Assembly (NCBI GenBank): GCA_027717875.1
Contig: JALLOL010000135.1
Location: forward strand, 1 to 6,984
Length of the DNA: 6,984 nucleotides
Origin: Acidobacteria bacterium AH-259-L09
Lineage (GTDB): Bacteria; Acidobacteriota; UBA6911; RPQK01
Direction of reading: 5' to 3'
Each line of letters begins with the position of its first letter. Position 1 is the first letter of the stretch. Position numbers and translations under genes: made by a program. The notes beneath the pieces were generated by a model, which saw only the letters and a list, made by a program, of their open reading frames with translations, had not been told where the DNA came from and did not search any database. Positions 5,704 through 6,984 of the stretch are shown piece by piece.

Positions 5704-5984
5704 GGTCCGCTCCCGTCCCGGTCGTCGACGTCGTAACGGCGGTCCAGACGATTCATCAGCGCGACGTAGATGAAGATCACTATGACGAAGACGTAAATCG
5801 ACCCCTGCTGCGCAAACCAGAAGCCGAGCCTGAAACCACCCACAGAGATTTGGTCCAACTCGTCGACGAACAGAATACTGAAACCAAACGACACCAAGGC
5901 CCAGATGCCGAGGAGAATCACCAAGTAGTGTAAGTTTTTTCTCCAGTAGGCTCGCTGCTTTGCACCGCTGTCCATGTCTGTCAC
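5700..5984 (-). CDS. Sodium:solute symporter small subunit (DUF4212 family)
   Basis: A 94-residue membrane protein of the DUF4212 type, the usual genetic partner of VC_2705-type symporters. It has the family hallmark YWRKNL near the N-terminus, a first helix at about 21-40 (LVILLGIWALVSFGFSILFV), the loop DELDQISVGGFRLGFW, the motif FAQQGSIYVFV, and a second helix at about 62-79, followed by MNRLDRRYDVDD. The start chosen is GTG at 5984 because GGAG lies 7 bases upstream. ATG at 5975 would give 91 residues but leaves that site 16 bases away. It is first in a two-gene operon with a 4-base ATGA overlap to the carrier gene. It probably supports assembly or activity of the carrier; this role is inferred from the constant pairing, not from a motif. 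Confidence 0.9.
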   Translation of the reverse strand: MTDMDSGAKQRAYWRKNLHYLVILLGIWALVSFGFSILFVDELDQISVGGFRLGFWFAQQGSIYVFVIVIFIYVALMNRLDRRYDVDDRDGSGP

Positions 5985-6209
5985 GCCTGGTCTCCAATCA
6001 ATGGCCTGCTCAGTGCCTCGCTTCGTAAATATGGTAACGTTTGTGGCGAGGGCGACAGCGCCGAGTTCGCGAAGCGACCACGACGCGATGCCAGTGTACA
6101 TCGTCAAGGAGAAGCGACAAAGAAATCAATGCCGTCCCGACACCACCCCTCAGCCCCAAGGGGAAGATTGCTGAGCCATGAGCCGATGTCTGCTACGATT
6201 GAGTGATCC
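5985..6209. other. Divergent spacer with a nested hairpin
   Basis: The region separates the symporter operon (-) from the rhomboid side (+). CTCAGC (6149-6154) and GCTGAG (6170-6175) are perfect 6-base arms, with CCCC/GGGG (6154-6157 and 6160-6163) nested inside and no T-run. TTCGCGAA at 6066-6073 is a palindrome of a size expected by chance. I see no convincing promoter hexamers on either strand and no gene. Confidence 0.4.
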
Positions 6210-6248
6210 ATGCTGTTGAGACTCTTTCTGCTCTTCACCATTGTCCCG
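6210..6248 (+). pseudogene. Apparent FxsA-like gene start, truncated
   Basis: ATG at 6210 opens MLLRLFLLFTIVP, which looks like the N-terminus of FxsA-family membrane proteins (typically M-L-x-R-L-hydrophobic run-P, then E-L/I and several membrane helices). From about 6249 the frame changes to polar, non-FxsA sequence and stops at TAA 6309-6311. GAGTG at 6201-6205 may be a weak ribosome binding site. The break coincides with the shift to lower-GC DNA holding the rhomboid gene. The match is only 13 residues of hydrophobic sequence, so the identification is tentative. A short leader peptide or chance is possible. Confidence 0.35.
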
Positions 6249-6282
6249 CCACGCTCAGGCGAGAACCAAATTCAAGCTACCT

Positions 6283-6969
6283 ATGAGGGAAAAGGTGGAA
6301 ATCCGAATTAAGAGTACGTTGCTTTCTCAAAGTCCTCGAGAAGAGAGCCGATTGATAGCAGTGCTCAGCACAATGGTGATTCTGTTTGTTTCCTTGCTTT
6401 GCTGGCGAGACCCACAGCTGTTCAGACTTTTGGCTGCCACACCGCATCAGATCCTAGCAGAGCAGGAGTATTGGAGACTGATCACGGCAATTGCCGTCCA
6501 TGCTGATCTGCGGCATTTTCTTTCCAATGCCATTTTCTTTACCTTTTTCGTGTATTTGCTGTACGGATACTTTGGATTCTGGATGTATCCGGTCTCCTTT
6601 GCGGCACTCGGCGTACTCACAAACTACTGTTCCCTTCTCACCTATTCGGGGAACGTTCAACTGGTTGGGGCTTCGGGAGTCATCTATCTGATGGCGGGGT
6701 TCTGGCTGACTATCTATGTTTTTATCGAGCGATCCCGCCCACTTCAAAAACGGCTTCTGCATGCTATTGGGATTGGACTCATCGTGCTGATTCCTACCAA
6801 CCTATCGCCGGGAGTGAGCTACCGGACCCACGCCATTGGCTGCTGTATTGGCGTCATTGCTGCAGTTGGATATTTTCAGGCGAGGAAAGATAAGATCCGA
6901 TCACTGGAAACTCTTGAGATCGATGCACTGGCGGAAGTGAGAGGGGGAGGTAATAACTGGATAATGTAG
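6283..6969 (+). CDS. Rhomboid-family intramembrane serine protease
   Basis: A 228-residue multi-pass inner-membrane protein with the rhomboid catalytic core. It cleaves transmembrane segments of other proteins; the substrate is unknown. Key residues match GlpG in order: W64-R65 of the L1 loop (EYWRLITAIAVH), H73, H78 and N82 in HADLRHFLSN (oxyanion side), the nucleophile S131 in GASG, and H183 in RTHAIGCCIG with the following Gly-x3-Gly spacing. Six helices are plausible: about 24-40, 76-96, 101-117, 131-147, 158-172 and 183-198. The C-terminal tail is soluble. The start is uncertain. ATG 6283 lacks a clear ribosome binding site; TTG 6241 would add 14 basic residues; GTG 6295 has GAGGGA 4 bases upstream. 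GC is low (27 of 60 in 6481-6540), so recent acquisition is possible. It appears complete and active. Confidence 0.88.
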   Translation: MREKVEIRIKSTLLSQSPREESRLIAVLSTMVILFVSLLCWRDPQLFRLLAATPHQILAEQEYWRLITAIAVHADLRHFLSNAIFFTFFVYLLYGYFGFWMYPVSFAALGVLTNYCSLLTYSGNVQLVGASGVIYLMAGFWLTIYVFIERSRPLQKRLLHAIGIGLIVLIPTNLSPGVSYRTHAIGCCIGVIAAVGYFQARKDKIRSLETLEIDALAEVRGGGNNWIM

Positions 6970-6984
6970 GTCTCAGTCACTCAT

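Noticed and set aside
6066..6073. TTCGCGAA palindrome in the divergent spacer
   Set aside because: Eight-base palindromes are expected many times in a window of this size, and no second copy is nearby.

Overview
The window looks like a chromosomal piece of a moderately GC-rich, probably Gram-negative bacterium. An exported metal-dependent amidohydrolase with a DUF3471-like tail, a DUF4212/VC_2705-type sodium:solute symporter pair, a rhomboid protease and a tRNA-Pro with an encoded CCA end are all bacterial. The first gene's style resembles Acidobacteriota or Gemmatimonadota-like environmental bacteria, but nothing here fixes the phylum.

Layout: (1) Positions 1-272 hold no intact gene, only a short coding-like remnant on the minus strand. 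(2) 273-1985 (-) encodes a secreted imidazolonepropionase/prolidase-like amidohydrolase with all metal ligands visible. (3) 1986-2416 is a 431-base divergent intergenic region with an 8-bp perfect inverted repeat, a second copy of its half-site 30 bp away, and a hairpin-capable leader. (4) 2417-2659 (+) encodes a small two-helix membrane protein. (5) From about 2730 to about 4015 base composition drops. This block carries an unrecognised 235-residue ORF (-), tRNA-Pro(GGG) (-), and the C-terminal part of a tyrosine recombinase (-) whose stop lies two bases before the tRNA. It reads as the scar of an integrative element. (6) 4000-5984 (-) is a two-gene operon, small subunit then large subunit of an SSS-family symporter, joined by an ATGA overlap. 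The last few codons of the large subunit appear to come from the integrase fragment. (7) 5985-6209 is the divergent spacer. (8) 6210-6248 (+) resembles the start of an FxsA-type membrane protein that is then lost, and 6283-6969 (+) is a complete rhomboid-family intramembrane serine protease of lower GC.

The two symporter genes form the one clear functional unit: the 94-residue two-helix protein and the 567-residue carrier are expected to act together in Na+-coupled uptake, probably of a small carboxylate. The other genes have no evident shared pathway. I found no convincing new multi-gene system. The points of interest are mobile-element scars: an int fragment against the 5' end of a tRNA, a chimeric symporter tail, and gene starts that appear cut off at composition boundaries (2720 and 6248).
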